Positions 46,621-55,520 of a stretch of 64,000 nt of DNA are shown in pieces (position 1 is the stretch's first letter; each line of letters opens with the position of its first letter). Where the stretch lies: assembly GCA_963734665.1 (NCBI GenBank), contig CAVTIR010000010.1:248001-312000 (forward strand). Reading direction: 5' to 3'. This DNA is from Trebonia sp963734665. GTDB taxonomy: Bacteria > Actinomycetota > Actinomycetes > Streptosporangiales > Streptosporangiaceae. The translations under genes were made by a program, and so were the position numbers. The notes below the pieces were generated by a model. That model searched no databases, was not told where the DNA came from, and worked only from the letters and a program-made list of their open reading frames with translations.

Positions 46621-47526
46621 ATGACTAGGCGGAACGGTCAATCTGGAGACACAGTGGACGCCATCACAGGCATCTCAGACCCGATCATTCGAGACTTCTC
46701 CCTAGCTCTTGCCGCTGAGGGCAAGAAGCCCAAGACGATCAAGATCTACACGTCTGCTGCCTCATGGCTGATGGAGGCCCAAGAGCTAGAGGACTGGTCA
46801 GCGGTCAAGAAGTCCCATATCCGAAAGCACATTGCCAGCATCCTTGAGAACCGTTCTCCCTCTTACGCCAACAACCAGTACCGAGCATTGCAGCAGTTCT
46901 TTAAGTTCTTGGAGGCAGAGGAAGACATCAGTAACCCGATGTCCGGTATGAAGCCTCCAACTGTCCCTGAGAAGCTGGTTCCGGTCATTCCTGCTGATGA
47001 CTGGGAGAAAATCATCGGGACTTGCTCAAGCAAGAGGTTCGTTGACCTTAGAGACAAAGCCATCCTTGAGTTCTTCCGGTCAACGGGCGCAAGACGGTCT
47101 GAGGTAGCCAATCTCAGGGACACAGACATAGATCTAGACCAGCTATCAGCCATAGTCACTGGTAAGGGTTCAAGGATGCGCATCGTTCGCTTCGATGCTG
47201 CTACCGGGCTCGCACTCTCCCGGTACCTGCGATCCAGGAAGAACCATCGTTACGCCTCTTCTCCGATGCTGTGGATTGGGGAAGACGGTCCATTGCACTC
47301 AGATGCTTTCAACCTCATGCTTCGTAGGCGTGGCGAGAGGGCAGGAGTGAAAATCAACCCCCACCGTTTCCGTCACGACTTCTCCCACCGTTACCTCTTG
47401 AACGGAGGGCAGGAAACTGACCTCATGCAGCAGAATGGTTGGACTTCATCTGACATGCTCAGGCGGTATGGCGCGTCGGCAGCAGCCGAGCGAGCGAGGA
47501 AGCATTACGACAAGGTTATGAGCTAG
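46621..47526 (+). CDS. Tyrosine recombinase (integrase) of element 1
   Basis: 301 residues, complete. SAM-like N-terminal domain (IRDFSLALAAEGKKPKTI, NQYRALQQFFKFLEAEEDI), catalytic domain with Arg in STGARRSEVANL, HRFRHDFSHRYL as the His-x-x-Arg block, and the nucleophile in MLRRYGASAA about 20 residues from the end. Codon use and GC are unlike the flanking chromosome. It begins 55 bp after the att core, the usual place for an integrase. ATG 46621 chosen; a later GTG at 46654 is also possible. Confidence 0.9.
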   Translation: MTRRNGQSGDTVDAITGISDPIIRDFSLALAAEGKKPKTIKIYTSAASWLMEAQELEDWSAVKKSHIRKHIASILENRSPSYANNQYRALQQFFKFLEAEEDISNPMSGMKPPTVPEKLVPVIPADDWEKIIGTCSSKRFVDLRDKAILEFFRSTGARRSEVANLRDTDIDLDQLSAIVTGKGSRMRIVRFDAATGLALSRYLRSRKNHRYASSPMLWIGEDGPLHSDAFNLMLRRRGERAGVKINPHRFRHDFSHRYLLNGGQETDLMQQNGWTSSDMLRRYGASAAAERARKHYDKVMS

Positions 47527-47541
47527 AGCACCTGGGCGTAG

Positions 47542-47626
47542 GCAAGCCACAGAGGCCGCTAGAAGCTCTCTAGGCGAGACAGGAAGCGTCTCAGTCATGA
47601 GTTCTCTAGTCGGCCTCTACGCTTGC
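47542..47626. other. Nested inverted repeats after the integrase gene
   Basis: GCAAGC/GCTTGC (47542, 47621), AGAGGCCG/CGGCCTCT (47551-47558, 47611-47618) and GAGAC/GTCTC (47576-47580, 47588-47592) share one axis. It could be a terminator for the integrase, recombinase accessory sites or a structured RNA. The rest of the 420-bp gap to 47945 is AT-rich with no convincing gene. Confidence 0.55.
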
Positions 47627-47945
47627 TTGTAGCAACGGCGTAGGGGTTTCTAGGAGGCAAAGCAGGCGCGGCAAGCGCCGCGCTAACGTCTTGTCTCGCA
47701 CCTATCCATGGGTGCCGCTGGGATGGCGCAAGGCAGTTGCCGAAAAAAACCGCCCGATCACCTTTGAAAACTCAGAGTGGTTGCTCGCAATTTATTTTTC
47801 CGACCATAGAGTAACGTCGAGTCCCGACTACACAAGACGATCTAAGGTCCATGACACACAGAAATGTTGCACAAGCGTACATATAACCAGTGCGAAGTAA
47901 GGGATTCATATGTTCGGCTATGCAACACCTACACGCAATACCCTC

Positions 47946-48974
47946 TTACATGGTTGATGTTACCAACGCCGGAGAATCAACCTCCGGCGTATGTTCCATC
48001 GTAACGTGGTTCATCATCGCATAGGCGATGCGGTCAGTAGTGACCCGATCCTTGCGCTTCTGCGTCTTGGAATTATCGCCTAGCCATCCATAGGAGTAAA
48101 CAACGTCATCGGGACTCAACGGCCCGATGATCCAGCCTTCATCCGTCTCTACTGCCATACCGTCAGCCTTAAGCTCGGGCAGGTTCCGTGATGCCGTGGA
48201 GGGATGAACGTTCGCCGCCTTTGCCAGTTGCCTAGCCGTCTGTGGTTCGCTGGTGAGACTGCCGTACAAATCCCGAGATGCCTCGCCGAGATGCAACCAG
48301 ACCTCGTGGTCAGCACCCTCCGGCCTAGTTTCTCCTATCTCGCGTTGGCCCGCATTGTCGGGCCTGTTAAGGCGTGCGGCTACGTTGCTCTTGTACTCGG
48401 CTGCCACTCCCCAGCCACCTTTTTCCGTGCACTTAAGCCAGTCATCGCCAACCAGTCGCTTGAGTGCTTTGCTGGCTGTGGAGGGGCTTGCCAAGCCTGC
48501 CGCTAGCATGGCGTCCCTGGCAGAAAAGTTAATCCGGTCAGAGCCAACCTCCGCCATGCGCTTGAGGACACCGACCAAGACGTTACGGTCAGTCCGGCCG
48601 GTACGTCCGCCCCATGCACGCGCTTCCACGCGGTTGATAAGGATAGACAACTCCTGTCGGACTTCATCCTTGTGGCGGAATGTCGGCTGCTCACTAGCCC
48701 GTGCAGCGCACGCAAGATGGTCCTCACGGATACGCTTCTGCGATTGAACTCTGCTTAGCTGCCTGCCGTCTTCATGCTCAGTCCAGTACTTGCTACCGGG
48801 ATAGTAGGAGTTAAGGAATTCGCTACGGCAGTCCTCAAATGTCCAGTCACGGTTAACAGCGTGCATCATGATCGCGCGCCTAGCGGCGAACTTGGTTGCG
48901 TAGCCCTTAAGTTCCCATGCCTCACCACCGTAGAAGAGAGAAGCATACTCACCCGTGAGCGGTTTCTTGCTCAT
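47946..48974 (-). CDS. Element 1 winged-helix protein, possible replication or regulatory protein
   Basis: 342 residues. Two helix-turn-helix-like stretches are visible: FSARDAMLAAGLASPSTASKAL (about 160-180, in parts) and ARQLAKAANVHPSTASRNLPEL. N-terminal 100 residues are helical and charged. Such double winged-helix proteins occur in actinomycete integrative elements beside replication genes. Family not recognised. Coupled to the upstream small gene (overlap 48971-48974). Confidence 0.7.
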   Translation of the reverse strand: MSKKPLTGEYASLFYGGEAWELKGYATKFAARRAIMMHAVNRDWTFEDCRSEFLNSYYPGSKYWTEHEDGRQLSRVQSQKRIREDHLACAARASEQPTFRHKDEVRQELSILINRVEARAWGGRTGRTDRNVLVGVLKRMAEVGSDRINFSARDAMLAAGLASPSTASKALKRLVGDDWLKCTEKGGWGVAAEYKSNVAARLNRPDNAGQREIGETRPEGADHEVWLHLGEASRDLYGSLTSEPQTARQLAKAANVHPSTASRNLPELKADGMAVETDEGWIIGPLSPDDVVYSYGWLGDNSKTQKRKDRVTTDRIAYAMMNHVTMEHTPEVDSPALVTSTM

Positions 48975-49231
48975 GCGACCTCTGATTCGCTCTTAGCAGA
49001 ATCCCGACCACCAGCCGCAATCAGGCTATCAATCTTGCGCATGTCCAGAATGGCAGCACGCGCACCTGGACCAAGGATGAACTCATCTCCGTCAGTTAGC
49101 AGGAACGGCCCGTCAGGGTCGGGCGGAATCGAGTAAACCCAGTCGCTTCCCTCCTTGGCACTCATGATCCGGTCAAGCTCGGCTAGCTGATCAAGAATCG
49201 GCGTACCATCAACAGTCACAGTTGTCTTCAA
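48971..49231 (-). CDS. Element 1 small acidic protein
   Basis: About 86 residues from a TTG at 49231 with GGGAGGAG 10 nt upstream. Sequence KTTVTVDGTPILDQLAELDRI, WVYSIPPDPDGPFLLTDGDEF and LGPGARAAILDMRKIDSLIAA, the last helix-rich. The stop overlaps the next ATG. Function unknown. Confidence 0.6.
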   Translation of the reverse strand: MKTTVTVDGTPILDQLAELDRIMSAKEGSDWVYSIPPDPDGPFLLTDGDEFILGPGARAAILDMRKIDSLIAAGGRDSAKSESEVA

Positions 49232-49601
49232 TGTCGCGTCTCCTCCCTGTCTCAATTACGCAAAAGAAGCCCGCGGCCCGTCAGCCGCAGGCTGCTACTT
49301 TGATTCTATCCCCCGTCATCCATCTCAGCACGTTCACCGATTCATCCTCTAGAGAACAGCCAACCTTTACAGGGGCCAGTAACGCCACCCTGAGAGGATT
49401 TAGGCGATCTGTAGTGGCCGCCACGCAACTAGGCATAGAAACGCGCCTACGTGTCTCCTGAGGGCCTTTAGCGGCCCATCTGGAAGAGAGACAGGTTTCA
49501 CGCCCGGAGAGGGCGTTACATCACGCATTAGAGGAAACACTGTAAGGCGCTTATCGCCGCTGGCTTATCGTTCCTTAGTCATCCCAGGAACGGCCCGCTG
49601 G
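49232..49601. other. Intergenic region of element 1
   Basis: 370 bases with no convincing gene. Short hairpins such as GCCC-GGAGA-GGGC (49502-49514) and GGGCC-TTTA-GCGGCCC-like pairing (around 49462-49476) are seen. Probably holds the promoter of the minus-strand pair. Confidence 0.4.
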
Positions 49602-49841
49602 TTACGCCGGTGCGCCGTTATCCACGAGGGTTTTCGCCTGAGCGAAAATCCCTCCCTTAATTCGATCCCATATCACTCCGCCGTTAATCCAGGCCAAAAG
49701 CCTGGCTACAGCCAAGCCACCGCGCCCCAGGACGCTTGTGAAGAAAAGCAGTTGCCGACTTTTCTCGAAATCACGCCACCGCTGCTTGGAGCGGTTGCGC
49801 CCGAATTTTTCCAGCACTCCATTAGAGTGCGGCGGCAACAT
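49602..49841 (-). CDS. Small hypothetical protein of element 1
   Basis: 79 residues. Basic N-terminus (KFGRNRSKQRWRDFEKSRQ) and one hydrophobic stretch (LLFFTSVLGRGGLAVARLLAW). A 12-bp hairpin (49626-49651) lies inside the 3' end, which is unusual for a gene. No ribosome site stands out. Weak call. Confidence 0.3.
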   Translation of the reverse strand: MLPPHSNGVLEKFGRNRSKQRWRDFEKSRQLLFFTSVLGRGGLAVARLLAWINGGVIWDRIKGGIFAQAKTLVDNGAPA

Positions 49842-49926
49842 CTAGGCGCACCTGCCTAGATATTCCATTTACCCAGACGCCCCTAAAGGCTTCTAAGTTA
49901 GTCCTCGGCTGTCGCGGATAAGCAAG

Positions 49927-50478
49927 TCAGCACTCCCCCGGCACAGGAGTCGGCATAGCCCAAGCGACGAGTACTGCCTGCGGGAAGAATCGCTGCGCTT
50001 CGCAGATGGCAGGTTGGCCCATAGACTGGAACTGCCACGGGCCGCTCCCGGACTCCTTGAAGTAGCCACCTTGGCCGCCATCCTGGAAGCCCACTGAGAC
50101 AGACAGGGGATCGGTGCTCGTCGGCGCGAAGGAGGCCTCCGCCCAGTACGTCTGGGTGGCCGGGTCGTATGCGTAGTAGACGCTGAACTTGCTCGCCACA
50201 TCGGAGACCGGAATGCCCCTAGCGGCCGCATAGGCCGCGAGCAACTCGCTCTTAACCGCCGCGCTGGCATCGAGGTTCTGGACTCCGCCAGAAGACGACG
50301 TCGGCGTGGCAGGAGGTGTGACGGCAGGCACTGCGGTCGATGCGGAGGCAGTGGGGCTAGCCGGCTGGCTCGTGGCGGTTGCCGTGGAACTGGACGACGA
50401 GAGCGGACTGCATCCGGCCACTGCAACCAGCGATATAAGGACTGCCGTCATCCCGGGAACGACGCCAACCGCACGCAT
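49927..50478 (-). CDS. Secreted lipoprotein of element 1
   Basis: 183 residues from ATG 50478 with GGAGGT 6 nt ahead. Signal peptide MRAVGVVPGMTAVLISLVAV ends in a lipobox VAGC. A Ser/Thr/Pro/Ala-rich linker of about 45 residues is followed by a globular domain (KSELLAAYAAARGI, VYYAYDPATQTYWAEASF) with two Cys near the end. Exported and lipid-anchored; function unknown. Confidence 0.78.
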   Translation of the reverse strand: MRAVGVVPGMTAVLISLVAVAGCSPLSSSSSTATATSQPASPTASASTAVPAVTPPATPTSSSGGVQNLDASAAVKSELLAAYAAARGIPVSDVASKFSVYYAYDPATQTYWAEASFAPTSTDPLSVSVGFQDGGQGGYFKESGSGPWQFQSMGQPAICEAQRFFPQAVLVAWAMPTPVPGEC

Positions 50479-50686
50479 TTCTACCTCCGACGTGGACCGC
50501 CGCATCCGTAATGCGCCCGTCATCCGGCGATGATTATGACGCACGCTTCTGCGGCCAAGATAGACATTCGCAAAAGTTGTTAAACCGTGATCTTTCGGGC
50601 GGAAGGCGGGGCCGCCCGAGGACGTTCGGCGGCGTGTCAGGTGACATATTGGGCGCGGGTGCTCACACGCCGTCTTGCGGGCTAAG

Positions 50687-50887
50687 TTAGCCGCGGCTGA
50701 AGTGCACCCAATCCCGCAGGAAGCTCTCAGCGATGATGGGACGGCTGCACACCATGCAGACGGCCTCTATCGGGTAGTCGTAGGGATGGAGCAGGCTGGC
50801 ACGTAGCCCGCCGTTCTGCGTGTACCAAGAGTATTTGATGGGTTCGATCTTGTGGTCGCTCTCAGGTATCAACCTGAGCCCGTTCAT
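50687..50887 (-). CDS. Small protein of element 1 with Cys pair
   Basis: 66 residues. CMVCSRPI (C-x2-C) near the middle could be half a zinc site; ends FLRDWVHFSRG. ATG overlaps the upstream stop (50884-50887). Function unknown. Confidence 0.55.
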   Translation of the reverse strand: MNGLRLIPESDHKIEPIKYSWYTQNGGLRASLLHPYDYPIEAVCMVCSRPIIAESFLRDWVHFSRG

Positions 50888-51087
50888 GCCGTCAGCTTCT
50901 GAATCAGGTCATCGGCGCTGTCAGCGCTGACCGGCTTCCCTGGCTCTGCTCCCTCTGGCCGTGCGTGCCAGCTAACCCGCGCAGAAGCTCGGTACAGCCA
51001 CCAAACGTGGTAACCGGGGCACTTCTCCATCACCCGTGCTTTGTCTGCCTCTAGCCGCGCCGTGAGGCTGTCTGCTTTGCGACTCAT
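50884..51087 (-). CDS. Small protein of element 1
   Basis: 67 residues, charged N-terminus (RKADSLTARLEADKARVMEK) and a core GYHVWWLYRASARVSWHARP. Coupled to the following gene by a 4-nt overlap. Resembles the short accessory proteins of actinomycete integrative elements. Function unknown. Confidence 0.55.
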   Translation of the reverse strand: MSRKADSLTARLEADKARVMEKCPGYHVWWLYRASARVSWHARPEGAEPGKPVSADSADDLIQKLTA

Positions 51088-51179
51088 GTAGTCAGCATAG
51101 AACGGGGTAGACAGTATGGGCTAGAGCAGTTGGGGTAGACGGTTCTGCCAGGTCAGACGGTCTTTGCGATCATTACCTT

Positions 51180-51413
51180 GTGAGCGATGGTCCCCAGCTT
51201 CCCAGTGACCGCGTAGCCGATGCGCTACGTGTCCGTATCGCTGGGGGAGAATGGGCACCTGGAGAACGCATGTCACCCGTTGCCGAGCTAGCCAAGACGT
51301 ACGACACATCACGTGCGACCGTGACGAAAGCTCTGCGGAAGCTGGCATCTGAGGGCTTGGTGACCATCGTGCCGAACTGGGGGACGTTCAGGGCAGAGAG
51401 CACGCCTAGCTAG
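51180..51413 (+). CDS. Short GntR-type DNA-binding protein
   Basis: 77 residues: only the GntR winged helix, VADALRVRIAGGEWAPGERM, SPVAELAKTYDTSRATVTKALRKL (in parts) and GLVTIVPNWGTF. No effector domain. GTG at 51180. Typical of regulators on integrative elements. Confidence 0.82.
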   Translation: MSDGPQLPSDRVADALRVRIAGGEWAPGERMSPVAELAKTYDTSRATVTKALRKLASEGLVTIVPNWGTFRAESTPS

Positions 51414-51526
51414 CCGAGCATCGGCACCTGGGTGACGGTGCACACGGTATACTCAGGCGGAACGGTCAATCATCCGTCCTAGACACTAGGATCTGATGTT
51501 TTGGCTGGTCAACAGCACTTTTGCTA

Positions 51527-51599
51527 GCCCCGATAGCTCAGTGGATAGAGCGACCGCCTCCTAAGCGGTAGGTCCCGCGTTCGAGTCGCGGTCGGGGCG
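51527..51599 (+). tRNA. tRNA-Arg (anticodon CCU), intact
   Basis: 73 nt fold as a full cloverleaf: acceptor GCCCCGA/TCGGGGC, D arm GCTC/GAGC, anticodon stem ACCGC/GCGGT with loop CTCCTAA, T arm CCGCG/CGCGG with TTCGAGT. No encoded CCA. It is the only complete copy and lies at the junction of the two elements; its 5' half is repeated at 46524 and its 3' half at 61091. Confidence 0.95.
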
Positions 51600-51656
51600 C
51601 TTCCCCGGATTGCCAGCGTCAGCCTTCCTGCCTGCGGAAACGCAGGAGGCGAGGAA

Positions 51657-52770
51657 GTGAAGATGACGCAGGCACCAGCCGCGGTCTTCAAGATCCCCAC
51701 AGAATCCCCACAACCGGCACCGGGGAAGCCCGCGAAGCCCCTGGGGAGGGCGAAGAAGGCCCCCCGCGCGGGCCGGGGCCCGGTCCTCGCGAGCGGGAAT
51801 GGCCGCGCGGCCACCCGGGGCGGCGGCGAGGTCATCGAGCTGGAGTGCGGCATCACGGTCTACCCGGCCCGCTCCGGGGGGGCGCTGGCGGGCGGTCTGG
51901 TACGAAGACGGCCAGCGGCAGCAGTGCGAGGCGGCGACCGAGGACAAGCTGACCGCCAGGCTGGAAAAGGTTAAGGTCCGGCTGGAAGCCGATGCCCCGA
52001 GGATGCGGCAGCCGGGCGCCGCCCTCATCGCCTGGTACCTGGCCCCTGACCGGCTCCTGGTCAGTGAGCGGTGGTCGCGCAAGCACGCGCATAGCCAGGG
52101 TCGGCTGTGCGCGCTGTATGCGGCCCCGGTGATCGGCGGGGTCGCCTGCCAGGACATCAAGACGGGGCACATGCAGCAGGTCGTCAACGCCGCCCCGACG
52201 GCCGGGGAAGGCGACCGGGTCCGGCGGATGATCTCCGCGCTCGTCACGGCGGGGATCGATGCCGGGTACCTGGTGAACTCCCGGCTGGCGAAGGTGCACT
52301 GGCAGGCCGGGGACCGTCCCCTGCCCGCGCCCGCGGTCAGCGTCGCGGGGGAGTCGGCCCAGTGGGTCGATCCCGCCGAGATCCCCTCCGACGGCGACAT
52401 CGCCAGACTCGGCCGGGCCCTGGCCGGCGGGGTGCACGGGGACCGCGACGAGCTGATGGCCAGCACCGCCGCCTACAGCGGCCTGCGCTGGGGCGAGCTG
52501 ATCGCCCTGACGGTTCCCCAGGTTGACCAGGACGCCCGCGTCATCACCGTCGACCGCAAGGTCGTCGAAGTCGCCGGGCACCTGTTCCTTGAAGCGCCAA
52601 AGAACCGCAAGCACCGCAAGACGATCTACCCCCGCCGCACCCCGGCCGGGTACCCGCTCGCCGAGCGGCTCGCCGCCCGGATCGGAGAGGCGCGCGCCGA
52701 CCAGGAGACCTCACGGCGGTGGACGCGCAACCGGATGGCCGAAGCCAAGCAGGAACCAGCCGCCGGCTGA
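51657..52770 (+). pseudogene. Tyrosine recombinase of element 2, frameshifted and truncated
   Basis: Starts 57 bp after the tRNA behind a hairpin that carries the ribosome site. The first frame reads VIELECGITVYPARSGG and then shifts at a run of seven G (about 51877-51883); the next frame continues RWRAVWYEDGQRQQCEA to the end. SAM-like part WSRKHAHSQGRLCALYA, catalytic Arg in YSGLRWGELIALTV. It stops at EAKQEPAAG before the His-x-x-Arg and Tyr blocks, so it cannot be active. Confidence 0.8.
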
Positions 52771-53178
52771 CCGGAAATGCACTGGCCGACACCCAAGGCA
52801 GACGGTCACAAACGTGCCTCCGCACGGTGAGGCTGGTTACGCCGATCTTCCTCCGGCCTCCGCTAGCGGAAAGAAGACCGGATGACCATCACGGTCCGCA
52901 GCTTCCGAGTAGCGGTGTTCGCTCTCGACGGAGATCACCTCGGGGTACCGAGCCCGCCGAACCGGTCCATGGCTAATGAAAGGAACAGTTGTTATAAGTT
53001 GCCCATATATGATCAAAATATCAAAGTATATCAACAATGGCTGTATCGGTACACCTGCGGCAAGCTGCCTCATTCGCGGTGTTAACCTCTACTCCGGCAC
53101 TTAAGTCTCAGAGCTGATCTCTGGCCACTTTAGGTGGCCTTATGTTCGCGAGGCTCCAGCACGACCGGAGGATTGTCC
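52771..53178. other. Intergenic of element 2
   Basis: About 400 bases. An AT-rich patch at 52980-53040 (GTTATAAGTTGCCCATATATG) breaks the GC-rich context and may hold the promoter of the FKBP gene. No gene is supported. Confidence 0.4.
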
Positions 53179-54933
53179 ATGAGCTCTCCGCTCCCGCAAG
53201 GTGAGTCTCTCCGGTTCAACGCACCACCTAACTGGCCCGTGCCGCCAGCGGGATGGACTCCGCCACGGGGATGGGTGCCTGATCCGTCCTGGCCGCTGCC
53301 GCCAGCGGGCTGGCCGCTGTGGATAGCAGACCCTGGGGCTGCTGACACGTTTGCGGGAGTAGGAGCGGAAGCCGGCGCTCGCATGTCCCGGAGGCGGCGC
53401 AGGCAGCGGGAGCGCAGGTTCTGGCCGGGCGTTGTGGCGGCAGCTGTCGCGGCGGTCCTCGTCGGCGGCGGGCTGGGCTACCTTCAGCGGCCGGACGCCG
53501 GCAGCCTTCAGCGGCCGGACGCCGCCAGCCTTCATCTGCCGGACGCCGGCAGCCAGAACTGGTACGCCGCTGGCAAGGACTTCGAGGTGGCCTGGGAGCA
53601 GCAGGACGGCGGGTTGCTGATCGGACCGACAAGCCTGCTGACGAAGGTGTGCACCGCTGACCTGAGCGCCGTCAAGCCCGGTCAGCGCCCCTCTGCAACC
53701 GACAAGGCGGCTGTCCAGCAGTGGATGCAGGGGTGTGCGGCCGGATACCACCAAGACCACCTGGATCAGGTGATCCAGGACGGCATGATGTACGCCAACG
53801 GGGCACAGCCGTGTACAGGGGCATGCTCCTCCCGATGGTATGCGGCCGGCAAGAGCGTCGCGCTTGCGGCCAGCGCGCTGCCCGGGCTCGGCCCGAATGG
53901 CGGCACGTCCGGGCCCGCTGCCTCGGACTGGTGCGCCGACCTCATGTTTGACCGCCTTAGCCAGCCACTGCCCGCCAGCGTTGAATCGCAACTCCAGGCG
54001 AGCATGCCGGGAGGCGGCCCGGAAACCGGTTACTGGAATCAGGGGTGCGAAGCCGGTTACAGTGCCGCCCTGGATCCTGTGCAGTCGAACAGCGCAGTGA
54101 CCGTTACCGGGGTGTTCGGTGCCGCGCCGGATGTGACAATTCCAGCGCAGCGGTCTGCCACCTCGCTCTATGTCAAGACCCTCATCCAGGGCACCGGCGC
54201 GACACTCACCTCGTCGGAGGGCCTGATCGGCAACGTCGTCGCGTACGACTGGTCCGGCACGACCAGCAAGCTTCTCGGCTCGAACCACAGCCCGGGGCTG
54301 TTCCTTAACGGGCAGGTGCTCCCCACCCTTGAGGACGCGCTCGTCGGGCAGAAGATCGGCAGCCGGGTGCTCGCGGTGATCCCGCCCGCGGACGGCCTCG
54401 GCACCAACGGCGCGCAGGAGGGGATTGGCGCTAACGACACCCTGGTGTTCGTCGTCGACATGACCTCAACGTTCAGCCTCACGAGCGTGCCGGGCACGCC
54501 GACCAGTGACGGCGGCGGGGCGCTGCCCACCGTGACCGAGCCAGCGGCCGGCAGTACGGCAGGCCCGACGATCACGATCGACACTGCGGCCACCCCGCCG
54601 GCGACCCTGCAGGTCGACACCCTGAGCAAGGGCACGGGCCCGGTGGTGCAGAAGGGCGACGATATCGCGGTCCAGTACACCGGCTACATCTGGCGGACCG
54701 GGAAGTCCTTCCAGTCCTCGTGGACGGACGGCCAGGGGGCCTACAGCACCGAGATCGGCGAGGGCCAGACCATCCCCGGCTGGGACACCGGCCTGGTCGG
54801 TCAGACCGTCGGGAGCCAGGTCCTCCTGTCCATCCCCCCGGCCGACGGCTACGGCACCGCCGGCAACTCCCAGGCCGGCATCAAGGGCACCGACACCCTC
54901 GTGTTCGTCATCGACATCCTCGCTGCTTCCTAG
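53179..54933 (+). CDS. Membrane-anchored protein with tandem FKBP-type isomerase domains
   Basis: 584 residues, ATG after GGAGGATTGTCC. N-terminal Pro/Trp-rich cytosolic part (PPNWPVPPAGWTPPRGW), basic RRRRRQRERR, one helix (VVAAAVAAVLVGGGLGYL), then three 8-residue repeats (LQRPDAGS). A Cys-rich globular region with GCAAGYHQ and GCEAGYSA follows. Two FKBP domains end the protein: about 355-450 (weak, active-site changed) and about 475-584 (VQYTGYIWRTGKSFQSSW, IPGWDTGLVGQTVGSQVLL), the latter near consensus. Probably folds exported proteins. Confidence 0.88.
   Translation: MSSPLPQGESLRFNAPPNWPVPPAGWTPPRGWVPDPSWPLPPAGWPLWIADPGAADTFAGVGAEAGARMSRRRRRQRERRFWPGVVAAAVAAVLVGGGLGYLQRPDAGSLQRPDAASLHLPDAGSQNWYAAGKDFEVAWEQQDGGLLIGPTSLLTKVCTADLSAVKPGQRPSATDKAAVQQWMQGCAAGYHQDHLDQVIQDGMMYANGAQPCTGACSSRWYAAGKSVALAASALPGLGPNGGTSGPAASDWCADLMFDRLSQPLPASVESQLQASMPGGGPETGYWNQGCEAGYSAALDPVQSNSAVTVTGVFGAAPDVTIPAQRSATSLYVKTLIQGTGATLTSSEGLIGNVVAYDWSGTTSKLLGSNHSPGLFLNGQVLPTLEDALVGQKIGSRVLAVIPPADGLGTNGAQEGIGANDTLVFVVDMTSTFSLTSVPGTPTSDGGGALPTVTEPAAGSTAGPTITIDTAATPPATLQVDTLSKGTGPVVQKGDDIAVQYTGYIWRTGKSFQSSWTDGQGAYSTEIGEGQTIPGWDTGLVGQTVGSQVLLSIPPADGYGTAGNSQAGIKGTDTLVFVIDILAAS
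53482..53553. repeat. 24-bp tandem repeat, 3 copies, in the FKBP gene
   Basis: CTTCAGCGGCCGGACGCC-type units at 53482, 53506 and 53530 encode LQRPDAGS-like octapeptides just outside the membrane helix. Confidence 0.92.
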
Positions 54934-55193
54934 CCCGGCTAACAGCCCTGCAAGAGGGGCCGGTCTTCCCGACGTGCCGTGACGTCATCCAGTGGCACGT
55001 AACCGAAGGTCCGAGCGAGTTGGATAGGCGGCCGTCGCCCGCTCGCTGAGCGTAGCGTCCCCGGCGGCCGGACCGAGGCACAGTAGCAGTTCCGGAAGGA
55101 GGGCTTCAGGGGCACGCACAGGTGGCGTCGAGTGCGCCGCCGAGGTCGTCTCGCGCTCAGCGGTCGAGCGCGGACCTACCGTGAGAGCAGATC

Positions 55194-55520
55194 GTGCGCG
55201 CGATCGACTCCATGAACGTCGGCGACGGCACGCTCTCACCCCGGATAACCCGCCGCCTCATCAACCTGGTCGCCGGCGACCCCGATGCCGCCACCCGACG
55301 GGAGCAGGCCCGGCAGTGGCTGGCCGCGCTGACGCCGCGGGAACCCGAGGTGGCGGCCGAGGGATCCTCCAATGCCGAGATCGCCACGCGGCTGTACATG
55401 AGACTGGCAACCGTCAAGGCCCACGTTTCACGGCGGCTAGTCAAGCTCGATGCCGCCAATCGCGTCCAGATCGCCCTCCTCGTACAAGACGCCGCACCGG
55501 CCGTCCACGCTGATCTGTGA
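55194..55520 (+). pseudogene. LuxR/NarL C-terminal fragment
   Basis: 108 codons. The helix-turn-helix LTPREPEVAAEGSSNAEIATRL and ATVKAHVSRRLVKLDAANRVQIA (in parts) is recognisable, with a few residues missing before GSSNAEIA relative to the family. The receiver domain is absent and the upstream DNA has no match, so it looks like a decayed response regulator. Confidence 0.65.

Noticed and set aside
47691..47900. 69-codon plus ORF in element 1
   Set aside because: No ribosome site or family, lies in AT-rich intergenic DNA; possible but unsupported.
51592..51660. Stem with GAAA loop before the element 2 integrase as a riboswitch
   Set aside because: Only a 6-bp GNRA-type hairpin carrying the ribosome site; a simple translation-control hairpin is the most that can be said.
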